Shown one piece after another: positions 53,939 to 63,447 of a stretch of 64,000 nucleotides of DNA (positions within the stretch are counted from its first letter, which is position 1; each line of letters opens with the position of its first letter). The stretch lies in contig NZ_GL379770.1 of the NCBI RefSeq assembly GCF_000143765.1, positions 558,001 through 622,000 of the forward strand. Reading direction: 5' to 3'. A program made the translations under genes and the position numbers. The notes beneath the pieces are model-generated. The model saw only the letters and a program-made list of their open reading frames with translations. It made no database searches and was not told the origin of the DNA. Origin of the DNA: Sphingobacterium spiritivorum ATCC 33861. GTDB taxonomy: Bacteria > Bacteroidota > Bacteroidia > Sphingobacteriales > Sphingobacteriaceae.

Positions 53939-56062
53939 TTATTCTACTGATCCTTTAACTCTACCTTTTGATTTAGCGATAACCTCATCAGAAACGTTGC
54001 GTGGTGCTTCTGAGTAGTGATCAAATTCCATTGTAGAAGTTGCACGACCTGAAGTGATAGTACGTAACTGTGTTACATAACCAAACATCTCAGAAAGTGG
54101 AACTAATGCTTTGATAACCTGTGCTCCGTTACGTGAGTCCAGACCTTGCATTTGACCACGGCGACGGTTCAGGTCACCCATTACATCACCCATGTTTTCT
54201 TCTGGTGTAAGGACCTCCACTTTCATGATAGGTTCCATCAATACAGGAGAACATTTAGGTAATGCTTCGCGGTAAGCCATACGTGCTGCCAATTCAAATG
54301 ATAGTGAATCCGAATCGACTGCGTGGAATGAACCGTCGATCAAACGAACTTTCATTCCGGATAATGGATAACCCGCCAATACACCATTGTTCAATGAGCT
54401 TTCGAAACCTTTTTGAACAGAAGGAATGTATTCTTTAGGGATAGCACCACCCACAATCTCATTTACGAATTGAAGCGCAGATTTTGAAGTGTCATAATCC
54501 TCATCAATAGGAGAGATAATAACTTTGATATCCGCGAACTTACCACGACCACCTGATTGTTTTTTGTATACCTCACGGTGTTCTGTAGAACCATTGATAG
54601 ACTCTTTGTATGCTACCTGAGGTGCACCCTGGTTTACCTCTACTTTGAATTCACGTTTCAGACGATCGATAAGGATCTCTAAGTGAAGCTCACCCATACC
54701 GGAGATAACTGTCTGACCAGTTTCTTCATCAGATTTTACTACGAATGTAGGATCCTCTTCTGCCAGTTTACCAAGACCAATACCTAGTTTGTCAACGTCA
54801 GCCTGAGTTTTAGGCTCAATCGCCAAACCGATAACCGGCTCAGGGAAAGTCATTGATTCCAGAACGATAGGTGCTTTCTCATCACAAAGTGTATCACCTG
54901 TTTTGATGTCTTTGAAACCAACTACTGCACCGATATCACCCGCCTCGATAAATGGAATAGGATTTTGTTTGTTCGCGTGCATCTGGAAGATACGTGAGAT
55001 ACGCTCTTTGTTTCCTGAACGGGTGTTCAGTACATAAGAACCTGCATCTAACTTACCGGAGTATGCACGGATAAAACATAGACGACCTACAAACGGGTCA
55101 GTCGCAATTTTAAAACCTAAAGCTGCGAATGGCTCATTAACAGATGGCTTACGCTCGATTTCTTCACCAGTATCCGGGTTTGTACCTTTTACAGCCTCTA
55201 CGTCAAGAGGAGAAGGCAATAATTCCATTACAAGATCCAGCATTGTCTGAACACCTTTGTTTTTGAAAGATGAACCACATACCATAGGAACGATAGCGTT
55301 ATCTAATACAGCTTTACGTAAAGCATCCAGGATTTCACGCTCAGTCAATGAGTTAGGATCATCAAAGAATTTCTCCATTAACGACTCATCGTATCCTGCT
55401 ACTGCTTCCAGTAATTTTTCACGGTATTCCGCTACTTCATCAACCATATCGTCAGGAATAGGAACCTCAGTGAAGGTCATACCTTTATCATGCTCATTCC
55501 ATACGATACCACGGTTGTTGATCAGGTCAACAACACCAGTGAAAGTATCTTCAGCTCCGATAGGTAACTGTAATGCTACAGCATCAGAACCTAACATATC
55601 TTTAACTTGTTTTACTACTTTCAGGAAGTCAGCTCCGGAACGGTCCATTTTGTTAACGAATCCGATACGAGGCACTTTGTAGTTATCCGCTAATCTCCAG
55701 TTAGTCTCAGACTGAGGCTCAACACCATCAACTGCAGAAAATAAGAATACCAATCCATCCAATACACGTAAAGAACGGTTTACTTCAACCGTGAAATCCA
55801 CGTGTCCGGGAGTATCGATTACGTTTACCTGATATTTTTGGTTACGGTAGTTCCAGAATACTGTTGTAGCAGCAGAAGTAATCGTAATACCACGCTCAGC
55901 TTCTTGCTCCATCCAGTCCATCGTAGATGCACCTTCGTGTACCTCTCCAATTTTGTGGTTAACTCCAGAGTAGTAAAGAATACGCTCTGTAGTTGTAGTT
56001 TTACCAGCATCGATGTGAGCAGCGATACCGATATTTCTAGTGAATTTTAAGTCTCTTGCCAT
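53939..56062 (-). CDS. fusA: Elongation factor G
   Basis: Translocase GTPase of 707 residues. G1 is [16 protein letters not shown]2/switch I has [12 protein letters not shown]3 is DTPGHVDF, G4 NKMDR and G5 GSSFKNKG. Domains II to V follow in order, with [14 protein letters not shown] in domain III and domain IV near [29 protein letters not shown]. The position between rpsG and rpsJ marks it as the main EF-G of the str operon rather than a secondary FusA2. Confidence 0.97.
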   Translation of the reverse strand: MARDLKFTRNIGIAAHIDAGKTTTTERILYYSGVNHKIGEVHEGASTMDWMEQEAERGITITSAATTVFWNYRNQKYQVNVIDTPGHVDFTVEVNRSLRVLDGLVFLFSAVDGVEPQSETNWRLADNYKVPRIGFVNKMDRSGADFLKVVKQVKDMLGSDAVALQLPIGAEDTFTGVVDLINNRGIVWNEHDKGMTFTEVPIPDDMVDEVAEYREKLLEAVAGYDESLMEKFFDDPNSLTEREILDALRKAVLDNAIVPMVCGSSFKNKGVQTMLDLVMELLPSPLDVEAVKGTNPDTGEEIERKPSVNEPFAALGFKIATDPFVGRLCFIRAYSGKLDAGSYVLNTRSGNKERISRIFQMHANKQNPIPFIEAGDIGAVVGFKDIKTGDTLCDEKAPIVLESMTFPEPVIGLAIEPKTQADVDKLGIGLGKLAEEDPTFVVKSDEETGQTVISGMGELHLEILIDRLKREFKVEVNQGAPQVAYKESINGSTEHREVYKKQSGGRGKFADIKVIISPIDEDYDTSKSALQFVNEIVGGAIPKEYIPSVQKGFESSLNNGVLAGYPLSGMKVRLIDGSFHAVDSDSLSFELAARMAYREALPKCSPVLMEPIMKVEVLTPEENMGDVMGDLNRRRGQMQGLDSRNGAQVIKALVPLSEMFGYVTQLRTITSGRATSTMEFDHYSEAPRNVSDEVIAKSKGRVKGSVE

Positions 56063-56191
56063 ATAAGTTTTGTATGCGCTTAGTTCGCTATGAACTTTGT
56101 GTTTTGCTTTTAAATAAGTACACCGACTCTAAATATAGCACAAGCTATACTGTGGAATCGGTGTATCCATATTTTTTTGAATTCTTCAAAA

Positions 56192-56659
56192 TTAAAATCT
56201 GAAGTGTGAGAACGCTTTGTTAGCTTCTGCCATTTTGTGCGTATCCTCTTTTTTCTTAACAGCAGCACCTTCACCTTTAGAAGCTGAAATGATTTCTCCT
56301 GCTAATTTTTCGAACATCGTCTTTTCACCACGTCTGCGTGAGTACGAAATTAACCATTTCATACCTAAAGCAATTTTACGCTCCGGACGTACTTCCATAG
56401 GAACCTGGAAGTTAGCACCACCTACACGACGAGATTTAACCTCTACGGCTGGCATAACGTTGTTTAAAGCTTTTTTCCAAGTCTCTAAACCACTTTCGCT
56501 AGTTTTTTGTTCTACTAATTCTACTGCTTTGTAAAAGATGTCATAGGCGATAGATTTTTTACCGTCATACATCATGTTGTTTACAAAACGTGTTACCTGA
56601 ACGTCATTAAACTTTGGATCAGGTAGAATGATTCTCTTTTTTGGTTTTGATTTTCTCAT
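56192..56659 (-). CDS. rpsG: 30S ribosomal protein S7
   Basis: A 155-residue 16S rRNA-binding protein with [65 protein letters not shown] and the C-terminal [14 protein letters not shown]. It lies 19 bases after rpsL and 129 bases before fusA, the standard order. Confidence 0.97.
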   Translation of the reverse strand: MRKSKPKKRIILPDPKFNDVQVTRFVNNMMYDGKKSIAYDIFYKAVELVEQKTSESGLETWKKALNNVMPAVEVKSRRVGGANFQVPMEVRPERKIALGMKWLISYSRRRGEKTMFEKLAGEIISASKGEGAAVKKKEDTHKMAEANKAFSHFRF

Positions 56660-56678
56660 TTCTCTTTCCTCCGTTTAA

Positions 56679-57092
56679 TTATTTCTTTTTACCTTTTGCA
56701 GGAGCTGCAGCTGCTTGTCCTGGTTTAGGGCGTTTAGTTCCGTATTTAGAACGACGTTGGTTACGACCTGCTACACCTGAAGTATCTAATGCACCACGGA
56801 TAATGTGGTAACGTACACCTGGTAAATCTTTTACACGACCACCACGGATCAATACGATCGAGTGCTCTTGTAAGTTGTGACCTTCTCCGGGGATGTAAGC
56901 GTTGACCTCTTTACCGTTTGTTAAACGTACACGAGCTACTTTACGCATTGCTGAGTTTGGTTTTTTAGGGGTAGTAGTGTATACACGTGTACACACACCT
57001 CTTCGCTGTGGACAGCTGTCCAACGCTGGAGACTTACTCTTGTCTACCAGAGCTACTCTACCTTTTCTAACTAATTGTTGAATAGTAGGCAT
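56679..57092 (-). CDS. rpsL: 30S ribosomal protein S12
   Basis: A 137-residue decoding-centre protein and first gene of the str operon. The streptomycin-related segment [12 protein letters not shown] and the loop ...[17 protein letters not shown] have the wild-type lysines, so no resistance allele is visible. The C-terminus has an Ala/Lys-rich tail ([14 protein letters not shown]). A -7 element lies upstream. Confidence 0.97.
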   Translation of the reverse strand: MPTIQQLVRKGRVALVDKSKSPALDSCPQRRGVCTRVYTTTPKKPNSAMRKVARVRLTNGKEVNAYIPGEGHNLQEHSIVLIRGGRVKDLPGVRYHIIRGALDTSGVAGRNQRRSKYGTKRPKPGQAAAAPAKGKKK

Positions 57093-57142
57093 TTACCTGT
57101 TTTTGATTATAAAATTTATTAAAAATAATTTTTTAAAGTCCG

Positions 57143-57150
57143 CAAAGATA
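57143..57150 (-). promoter_or_regulatory. -7 element of the str operon
   Basis: TATCTTTG on the minus strand matches TAnnTTTG and lies about 50 bases before the rpsL start. The -33 region is not clear. The leader between is AT-rich. Confidence 0.5.
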
Positions 57151-57328
57151 GTGATTCTGTTTTGAATATTAAATAGTTAGCCAATAAATTTTAATTGTTT
57201 TTTTTGATGTGTTGTTTTTAGTACAGGAGTGGAGATGTGGTTTTTCAATGCCTGAAAATCGTGTACCTGTTTACGGGTAATTTTCATTTTTATGGTTCTG
57301 TAATGCGGTTTTGATCTTCTTTTGGCCA

Positions 57329-57336
57329 TAGATTTG
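57329..57336 (+). promoter_or_regulatory. -7 element of the lipoprotein gene at 57.4 kb
   Basis: TAGATTTG matches TAnnTTTG; a TTTG lies 15 bases before it, a slightly short spacing. The start codon is 52 bases downstream. Confidence 0.4.
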
Positions 57337-57388
57337 CAAGGCTGAGCATGAAAAACTAAAATTTATTTACAAAAAAACAATTGATATT

Positions 57389-57796
57389 ATGAAAATGAAA
57401 GCGATGTATTTAATGGTAGTGGCTTTAGTAATGGTTGCATTTGTAGGATGTTCTGATAAAGATGATCCTGCACCAAGCGGAGGCAGTATAGACGCAGTAT
57501 TAGGCAACTACAAAGGTACGATCAAAATTATCGGCGGTGCAGAAGTGTTTGATCAAACATTAGTCATTACAAAAGTGAATGATAAAAAAGTTAAAGTAAC
57601 AGCGCAGAATACTTCCCTGAATCTGCCTGTAAGAGAACTAGAAGTAATAAATAATATGAATATCTCGATTCAGGCTGTTGCTACAGAACCTCAGGGATCT
57701 CTTATTTATACTTTTGAGAATAAAGGGTTGATGTTTGTAGCAGAAAGAACTGCTGAAGGGCAATTGGAATATTCATTTAACGGGACTAAGCAGTAA
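57389..57796 (+). CDS. Hypothetical lipoprotein, lipocalin-like beta protein
   Basis: A 135-residue lipoprotein: signal peptide ending in FVGC, then SDKDDPAPSGG linker and a beta-rich domain (VLGNYKGTIKIIG, QTLVITKVNDKKVKVTAQNT, PQGSLIYTFENKGLMFVAERT) that looks like half of a lipocalin/calycin fold. Such small proteins are common and uncharacterised in Bacteroidota. It is a single gene with its own terminator. Confidence 0.75.
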   Translation: MKMKAMYLMVVALVMVAFVGCSDKDDPAPSGGSIDAVLGNYKGTIKIIGGAEVFDQTLVITKVNDKKVKVTAQNTSLNLPVRELEVINNMNISIQAVATEPQGSLIYTFENKGLMFVAERTAEGQLEYSFNGTKQ

Positions 57797-57821
57797 TTCA
57801 ATAAAAAATTACAATAGTTTG

Positions 57822-57850
57822 GGAGGATATGAAAATATCCTCCTTTTTTT
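57822..57850 (+). terminator. Terminator of the lipoprotein gene
   Basis: A perfect nine-pair stem GGAGGATAT / ATATCCTCC with a GAAA loop is followed by seven T. Confidence 0.9.
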
Positions 57851-57940
57851 ATTCCACCTACTTATAAGGTAATCAAAAAGTTGCATAATCCTCTTTGTGA
57901 AATTCCGTATGTTAGAGCCATCAATTAAGAAAACTTATCC

Positions 57941-60130
57941 ATGAAAAAGACTGCCTTTATTTGTTTCGGCTTGCTGTTGCTGTCTCCTTTAGGTGTAATG
58001 GCACAAAGTAACCCTTTGTATACGGATGCTCATTATTCCAGAGCTGCCGGTAAAGACTGGCTGATCAATGCTGAAGAGTATAAAGCTGAAATATACGAAA
58101 CTAAGGATCGGGCTGATGTGATCCTGGATAATGGTCTTGTTCGTCGCTCATTTCGGCTAGCTCCGGATCTGGTATGCTATGATTATAGTAATCTGCGTAC
58201 CGGTCAGCAACTGATCCGGGCTGTGGAGCCGGAAGCATGGGTAAATATTAATGGTACAAACTATTCTGTGGGAGGCCTGGACGGCCAGAAGGAGAAAGCG
58301 TATTTACTGACCGAATGGCTCCCGTCATTTAAAAAGAAGCAGGACGGCTTTTATTATGTGTCGCATGAGATTGTTTCCCTGAACAATCCTATAAAAGCAA
58401 ATCATGTCTTCTGGAGTAGCAACAGCAGTAATCCAAAGGGAAAAGCTGTCGTATTTCGTTATGAGAATCCGAAATTGTCGGGAATCACAGTGCAGGTACA
58501 TTACGAGATATATGATAAGCTACCTGTGATCCGCAAGTGGGTGACAATAAAAAATCAATCCGGGAAATCTTTAACGGTGAACAGAGTCGTCCATGAAGTG
58601 CTGAGTCTGGTCGAAGAAGAATCTGCAGTGGTAGGGGAAACAGATCAGATGCTAAGACAAAGCGGTATATATTTTGAAACCAACTATGCATACAATAATG
58701 CTATGCAATACCGCCTGTCGGATCAGACAACACATTGGGAAACAGACTCTGCCTATACTTCTCAGGTCAATTACGATCTGAAGACTCCGGTTAGAGTGAA
58801 GATCTATCCCGCTAAGGTTTCTGATATATCTGTGGCAGATGGTAATGTGTTTGAATCGGTCAAGACATATGAGCTGTTACAGGATAGCTATGACCGGGAG
58901 CGCAGAGGGCTTGCTGTGCGGCGCATGTACCGCCTGTTGTCTCCATGGGTGACTGCAAATCCGATTTTTATGCATCTTGTCAGTAAAAATGATGATGATG
59001 TGCGGACGGCTATTGATCAGGCTGCAGCAGTAGGTTATGAAGCGGTGATATTGAGTTTCGGAAGTCATCTTAATATGGAAGATAATTCTGCAGCTAACCA
59101 TGCTAAATGGGAAAAACTGGCGACATATGCCAAAAGTAAAGGGGTAAGGATTGGAGGATATACGCTGTTCAGTTCCCGTAAAATCTCTGCAGAAACAGAT
59201 GTTATAGATCCGAAGACAGGAAAGCCCGGGGGAGCATTTTTTGGAAATGCGCCATGTATGGCCAGTGAATGGGGGTTGAAATATGCTGAAGCAATTGCGG
59301 ATTTTTTTAAACAAACAGGATTTGATATTCTGGAAATGGATGGTCCGTATCCCGGAGATGTGTGTGCTTCGCATAATCATCCCGGCCATAAAGGCCTGGA
59401 AGATTCGCAATGGGCGCAAATGAATATCCAAAAAAAGATCTTCCATGAGCTGAATGCAATGGATGTATATATAAATGCACCGGACTGGTATTTTCTGGAT
59501 GGTACGAATAAAATCGGACTGGGGTACAGAGAAGTGAATTTTGCATTATCGCGCACACAGCAGAAAATATTGAACCGTCAGAATATATATGATGGTACCT
59601 GGGAGCGGATACCGTCTATGAGTTGGGGCTTTGTTCCGCTGACAGCGTATCACGGCGGTGGTGCAGATGCTGTTATTGAACCTTTGGATGAGCATCTCGA
59701 AGATTACAGGCAACTGATGGTGCAGTACTATGCGTCAGGTGTGCAGGCCTGTTATCGTGGTCCCAGACTTTATGATACAGACCGAACGAAGCGGATGGTA
59801 ACGGAGGTGGTGGGTTGGTATAAAAAGTACCGTACTATCCTTAATGCGGATGTGGTGCATCTGAGGAGACCTGACGGAAGGGACTGGGATGGTATTCTGC
59901 ATGTAGATTCGCAAGGGAAGGAGAAAGGGTTGGCTGTATTGTACAATCCCACTAAAAGTGCGATTACCCGTACCTTGCGCTTGCCGGTTTATTATACCGG
60001 ATTGAATAACACTGTTAGTTTGAGTGAGCAGGAAGGTAAAACTGAACAACTGAAAGTAGACGGACAAGGTATGGTTACCTATACTGTAACTATTCCTGCT
60101 GAGAGCTATACCTGGTTGCTGATGCGTTAA
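57941..60130 (+). CDS. Exported glycoside hydrolase-like protein (clan GH-D/alpha-galactosidase type)
   Basis: A 729-residue protein with a signal peptide (TAFICFGLLLLSPLGVMAQ). The N-terminal third (about 30-300) is a beta-sandwich like those of GH36/GH97 enzymes (DVILDNGLVRRSF, VQVHYEIYDKLPVIRKWVTIKNQSGK). A TIM barrel follows, with AAAVGYEAVILSFGSH, TGFDILEMDGPYPGD (a likely catalytic Asp) and ASHNHPGHKGLEDSQW, then a C-terminal beta domain. Substrate and even activity are uncertain; the catalytic motif is not the classical GH36 form. No SusC/SusD pair is next to it. It is a single gene, convergent with rnr. Confidence 0.65.
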   Translation: MKKTAFICFGLLLLSPLGVMAQSNPLYTDAHYSRAAGKDWLINAEEYKAEIYETKDRADVILDNGLVRRSFRLAPDLVCYDYSNLRTGQQLIRAVEPEAWVNINGTNYSVGGLDGQKEKAYLLTEWLPSFKKKQDGFYYVSHEIVSLNNPIKANHVFWSSNSSNPKGKAVVFRYENPKLSGITVQVHYEIYDKLPVIRKWVTIKNQSGKSLTVNRVVHEVLSLVEEESAVVGETDQMLRQSGIYFETNYAYNNAMQYRLSDQTTHWETDSAYTSQVNYDLKTPVRVKIYPAKVSDISVADGNVFESVKTYELLQDSYDRERRGLAVRRMYRLLSPWVTANPIFMHLVSKNDDDVRTAIDQAAAVGYEAVILSFGSHLNMEDNSAANHAKWEKLATYAKSKGVRIGGYTLFSSRKISAETDVIDPKTGKPGGAFFGNAPCMASEWGLKYAEAIADFFKQTGFDILEMDGPYPGDVCASHNHPGHKGLEDSQWAQMNIQKKIFHELNAMDVYINAPDWYFLDGTNKIGLGYREVNFALSRTQQKILNRQNIYDGTWERIPSMSWGFVPLTAYHGGGADAVIEPLDEHLEDYRQLMVQYYASGVQACYRGPRLYDTDRTKRMVTEVVGWYKKYRTILNADVVHLRRPDGRDWDGILHVDSQGKEKGLAVLYNPTKSAITRTLRLPVYYTGLNNTVSLSEQEGKTEQLKVDGQGMVTYTVTIPAESYTWLLMR

Positions 60131-60139
60131 GTTATGCAA

Positions 60140-60169
60140 ACTCTGATCTACCAGCCGATAGATCAGAGT
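60140..60169. terminator. Hairpin between convergent glycoside hydrolase-like gene and rnr
   Basis: A perfect 11-pair stem ACTCTGATCTA / TAGATCAGAGT with an eight-base loop, ten bases after the plus-strand stop. The T content after it is modest, so termination may be partial. Confidence 0.65.
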
Positions 60170-60222
60170 GAATATTTTATACTTTCGAAATAAGCCTTTT
60201 TCTGATATGCGTATTCAGAATT

Positions 60223-62352
60223 TTAGCCAAGGAGGGTGAAGTCAATCTGTCTTTTGTCCAGATCTACCTTTTTTACTTTGATCTGTACCTCATCCCCCAG
60301 TTGGTATTTCTTTTTCTTGCGCTGACCAATTATGGCGTAATTCTTCTCGTCAAGCACATAAAAATCATCTGTAATATCGCGGAGACGTACCATACCTTCG
60401 CATTTATTGGATTCGATCTCTACATACATTCCCCATTCGGTTACACCTGATACGATACCGGTATATTCTGTTCCTATCTGATCCTGCAGGAATTCTGCCT
60501 GTTTGTATTTGATCGATGCGCGTTCCGCTTCGGCGGCTTTCTTTTCCATTTGTGAAGAATGCTCACTCATCTTCTCATAATGCTCTGCATTTACTTTTTG
60601 ACCTCCATCCAGATAGAACTGAAGTAATCTGTGCACCATTACATCGGGGTAACGGCGGATAGGTGAAGTGAAATGAGTGTAATAATCAAAAGCAAGGCCG
60701 TAGTGGCTTGTGTTTTTGGTTGTGTATACGGCTTTGGCCATAGAGCGTACAGCAAGAGAGGTCAGCAGGTTCTGTTCTTTACTACCCTCTATTTTGGTCA
60801 TTAAGGCATTCAGCGATTTGGCTGTTTCTTTATCTGACCGTATGGTCAGCTTATGTCCGAAACGGGATGCGAACTGCGAAAAGGTTGTCAAGGTCTCCGG
60901 GTTCGGAAGATCGTGGAAACGGTATACAAATGTCAGCTTGTTTTTACCTTTTCCCTGCTTACCGATGTATTCAGCTACTTTGCGGTTTGCCAGTAGCATA
61001 AAGTCTTCGATCAGCTTATGTGCATCTTTTCTGACTTTGGTATATACTCCTGTAGGTTTTCCGTTTTCATCCAGTGTGAATTTGACTTCTTCGCTTTCAA
61101 AGCTGATGGCGCCGTTTTTAAATTTTTTCTCACGAAGGATATAGGCCAGCTCATTTAGTTTTAATATTTCAGTTGTAAAATCGCCGGTTTTGTTTTCAAT
61201 GACTTCCTGAGCTTCTTCATAAGAGAAGCGACGGTCTGAATGGATGACGGTTCTTCCAAACCACTGGTCGTGTATATTCGCCTTGTCATCGAGTTCGAAT
61301 ACTGCAGAGAAACAAAGTCTGTCTTCGTTTGGCCGGAGTGAACACAGGTCATTGGAAAGCCGCTCAGGAAGCATCGGGATCACGCGGTCCACCAGATAGA
61401 CGGATGTTGCACGCTCAAATGCTTCTTTGTCCAGTGCAGTATCCGGTTTTACAAAATGCGATACATCTGCGATGTGTACACCTATCTCATAATGACCATT
61501 CGGCAATTGCTGAAAGGAGATCGCATCATCAAAATCTTTGGCGTCGGCAGGATCGATTGTAAAGGTTGGGATGGTTCTGAAATCACGACGCTTCCTGATC
61601 TCTGTATTGTCAATGACAGCAGAGAAACTGTTGGCTTCTTTTTCTACTTCCGGAGGGAAGGAAAGCGGGAATCCATAGTCTGCCAATATGGCATTCATCT
61701 CGGTGTTGTTCTCTCCTTTTTTTCCTAATACATCTTTTACCCGACCCACCGGATTCTTACTTCCTTTTGGCCATTCGGTGATTGACACCACTACCTTTTC
61801 GCCATCCTTTGCGCCGTTGAGATTGTCCAGCGGAATGAAAATGTCGTGAAGCATTTTACGGTCATCCGCAATGAAGAATGCAAAGCTTTTGGAAAGGTTG
61901 ATAATACCTGTGAAATCGGTCTTTGCTCTTTGCAAAATCTCCACCACTTCACCTTCCTTTTTGCGGCCTTTGCGCTTCTCGTACGTGTGTACTTTGACGA
62001 TGTCTCCATGCAGAGCCTGACGCAACTTCCGGGGTGCGATAAAGATGTCATTTTCCAGTTCATCTTCGGGTATTACATAGGCCGAACCATCGGCCGTCAT
62101 ATCAACTTTTCCGGTAACATATACCTTTATCTGACGGAGCTGAAACTTGCCTCTTTCGCTTTCGACAAAGGGGCTGTTCCTGGGGTCTATGGTCAGCACT
62201 TCAGCTATGGCTGCTTTGCTGTCCGAGTCGGATACATTTAGTTTCGCTGCGACCTGTTTGTAGTTAAGGGGTTTGTTTCCGGATTTTTCGAAAATGTCGA
62301 CGATCATCTGTGTCAACACTTCTTTATAAGGATTCTCTTTTTTTGTTCTCAT
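60223..62352 (-). CDS. rnr: Ribonuclease R
   Basis: 3'-5' exoribonuclease of 709 residues that degrades structured RNA. Cold-shock-like domains occupy the N-terminal 200 residues (VYVTGKVDMTADGSAYVIPED). The RNB domain has TIDPADAKDFDDAISF with the catalytic aspartates, VHIADVSHFV and HFTSPIRRYPDVMVHRLL. A C-terminal S1 domain (YTGIVSGVTEWGMYVEIE) completes it. A winged-helix region precedes the cold-shock domains. It is a single gene; 530 bases of non-coding DNA lie upstream. Confidence 0.95.
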   Translation of the reverse strand: MRTKKENPYKEVLTQMIVDIFEKSGNKPLNYKQVAAKLNVSDSDSKAAIAEVLTIDPRNSPFVESERGKFQLRQIKVYVTGKVDMTADGSAYVIPEDELENDIFIAPRKLRQALHGDIVKVHTYEKRKGRKKEGEVVEILQRAKTDFTGIINLSKSFAFFIADDRKMLHDIFIPLDNLNGAKDGEKVVVSITEWPKGSKNPVGRVKDVLGKKGENNTEMNAILADYGFPLSFPPEVEKEANSFSAVIDNTEIRKRRDFRTIPTFTIDPADAKDFDDAISFQQLPNGHYEIGVHIADVSHFVKPDTALDKEAFERATSVYLVDRVIPMLPERLSNDLCSLRPNEDRLCFSAVFELDDKANIHDQWFGRTVIHSDRRFSYEEAQEVIENKTGDFTTEILKLNELAYILREKKFKNGAISFESEEVKFTLDENGKPTGVYTKVRKDAHKLIEDFMLLANRKVAEYIGKQGKGKNKLTFVYRFHDLPNPETLTTFSQFASRFGHKLTIRSDKETAKSLNALMTKIEGSKEQNLLTSLAVRSMAKAVYTTKNTSHYGLAFDYYTHFTSPIRRYPDVMVHRLLQFYLDGGQKVNAEHYEKMSEHSSQMEKKAAEAERASIKYKQAEFLQDQIGTEYTGIVSGVTEWGMYVEIESNKCEGMVRLRDITDDFYVLDEKNYAIIGQRKKKKYQLGDEVQIKVKKVDLDKRQIDFTLLG

Positions 62353-62882
62353 GTAATAAATTTTACAGTTATGTCTCCGGTTCTTTCCTCCTGAGCAGAG
62401 GAGGAGGGAAGTAGGATGGAGAGCTGTTCTTCATGTGAGAATTTGCTCACAGTAGAAATTTCTATGTAATTCGAATGTACGTAAAATTTTGCGGAGATGG
62501 GTTATGAGTAGGTAAGTTTTTGCGAAAATATTCTAATATGTATTTTATGTTTATTTTAGCTTATATTTTATTTTGATTTACAGATTTATATGTGTGTTTT
62601 TGCTAAAATTATAAAAATACATATCTGCGTTTAATTGAAATGAGAGCATTGTTATTGCAAAATCATCTTTTTTACATGTTTTTGCTAAAATTAAAATGTG
62701 AATTGATTGGTTATTTTATCTTTTATAATTATCTTAAATACAATGTTTTGCGAATTGTATTTATTTTATTTAGTAATATATAGAAGTTTATTTTTAGCAT
62801 GAATATTTTTACATAATGTAGCAAATGCAGATTAAAACACTACATGATTAAAAGGAGGATACAGAGGTGTAGCTGATGGCTA
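62353..62882. other. AT-rich non-coding region with a repeated 17-base motif
   Basis: This 530-base gap between rnr and the Fur-family gene holds no plausible gene. TGTTTTTGCTAAAATTA occurs exactly at 62595-62611 and 62677-62693, and a worn third copy (GTTTTTGCGAAAATATT) at 62516-62532, spaced 79 and 82 bases. The part from 62510 to 62830 is roughly 75-80 percent A+T. It may hold the rnr promoter and binding sites for a regulator. Confidence 0.6.
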
Positions 62883-63347
62883 TTATTCTTCTGAAGACTG
62901 GCAATTGTCGCAAAGACCTACGGCATTTACCGCTATCGAATGAAGTTTGAAATTCTTGGGAAGATTGATTTTAGGAAGTGAAATTTCTTCCAGACAAAAG
63001 ATGCTGTTGCAGACAGCACAGATAAAATGTACATGCTGATCGTGATGATCATGTGCCGAACATTGGGTAGAGCAGATGGCGTATGTGGCAGTTCCGTTCA
63101 GGTCAAAGATCTTGTGGAGGATTCCTTTTTCTTCAAAATTTGCCAGTATCCTGTACAGCGTTACACGGTCTATTTCCGTGCCGAGAATCTTTTCTAAATC
63201 GGGTTGGGATATCGCAGAATTCTTTGCAGATACAATCTCCAGAACACGTAATCTTGGCTGTGTCACTTTCAATTTGTTTGAACGTAACAGGCTTGTGAAA
63301 TGTGCTTCCTGAGTAGCTTTATTTTCCGGATTTTCAATCGACTTCAT
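62883..63347 (-). CDS. Fur-family metalloregulator
   Basis: A 154-residue repressor. The winged helix has LKVTQPRLRVLEIVS and QPDLEKILGTEIDRVTLYRILANFEEKGILHKI. The metal and dimer half begins with a His-rich ACSTQCSAHDHHDQHVHFICAVCNSIFCLEE and ends GLCDNC, so both CxxC pairs for structural zinc are present. The pattern fits Fur or Zur; the extra CSTQCSAHDHHDQH segment leans to zinc sensing, but this is not decided. It lies 100 bases downstream of the transaldolase-like gene's stop, on the same strand but separated by a terminator. Confidence 0.85.
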   Translation of the reverse strand: MKSIENPENKATQEAHFTSLLRSNKLKVTQPRLRVLEIVSAKNSAISQPDLEKILGTEIDRVTLYRILANFEEKGILHKIFDLNGTATYAICSTQCSAHDHHDQHVHFICAVCNSIFCLEEISLPKINLPKNFKLHSIAVNAVGLCDNCQSSEE

Positions 63348-63381
63348 ATTGCAAATTTACATAAACTTTCAGGTATAAAAA

Positions 63382-63423
63382 AACCGAAAACAGTCGCGGT
63401 ATAGCCCGGTCTTGTTTTCGGTT
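63382..63423 (-). terminator. Terminator of the transaldolase-like gene
   Basis: A stem AACCGAAAACA / TGTTTTCGGTT (arms 63382-63392 and 63413-63423) with a 20-base loop that can form further pairs is followed on the minus strand by a run of T. Confidence 0.8.
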
Positions 63424-63447
63424 CTCTTATGACTTTCGCCTTACTTT

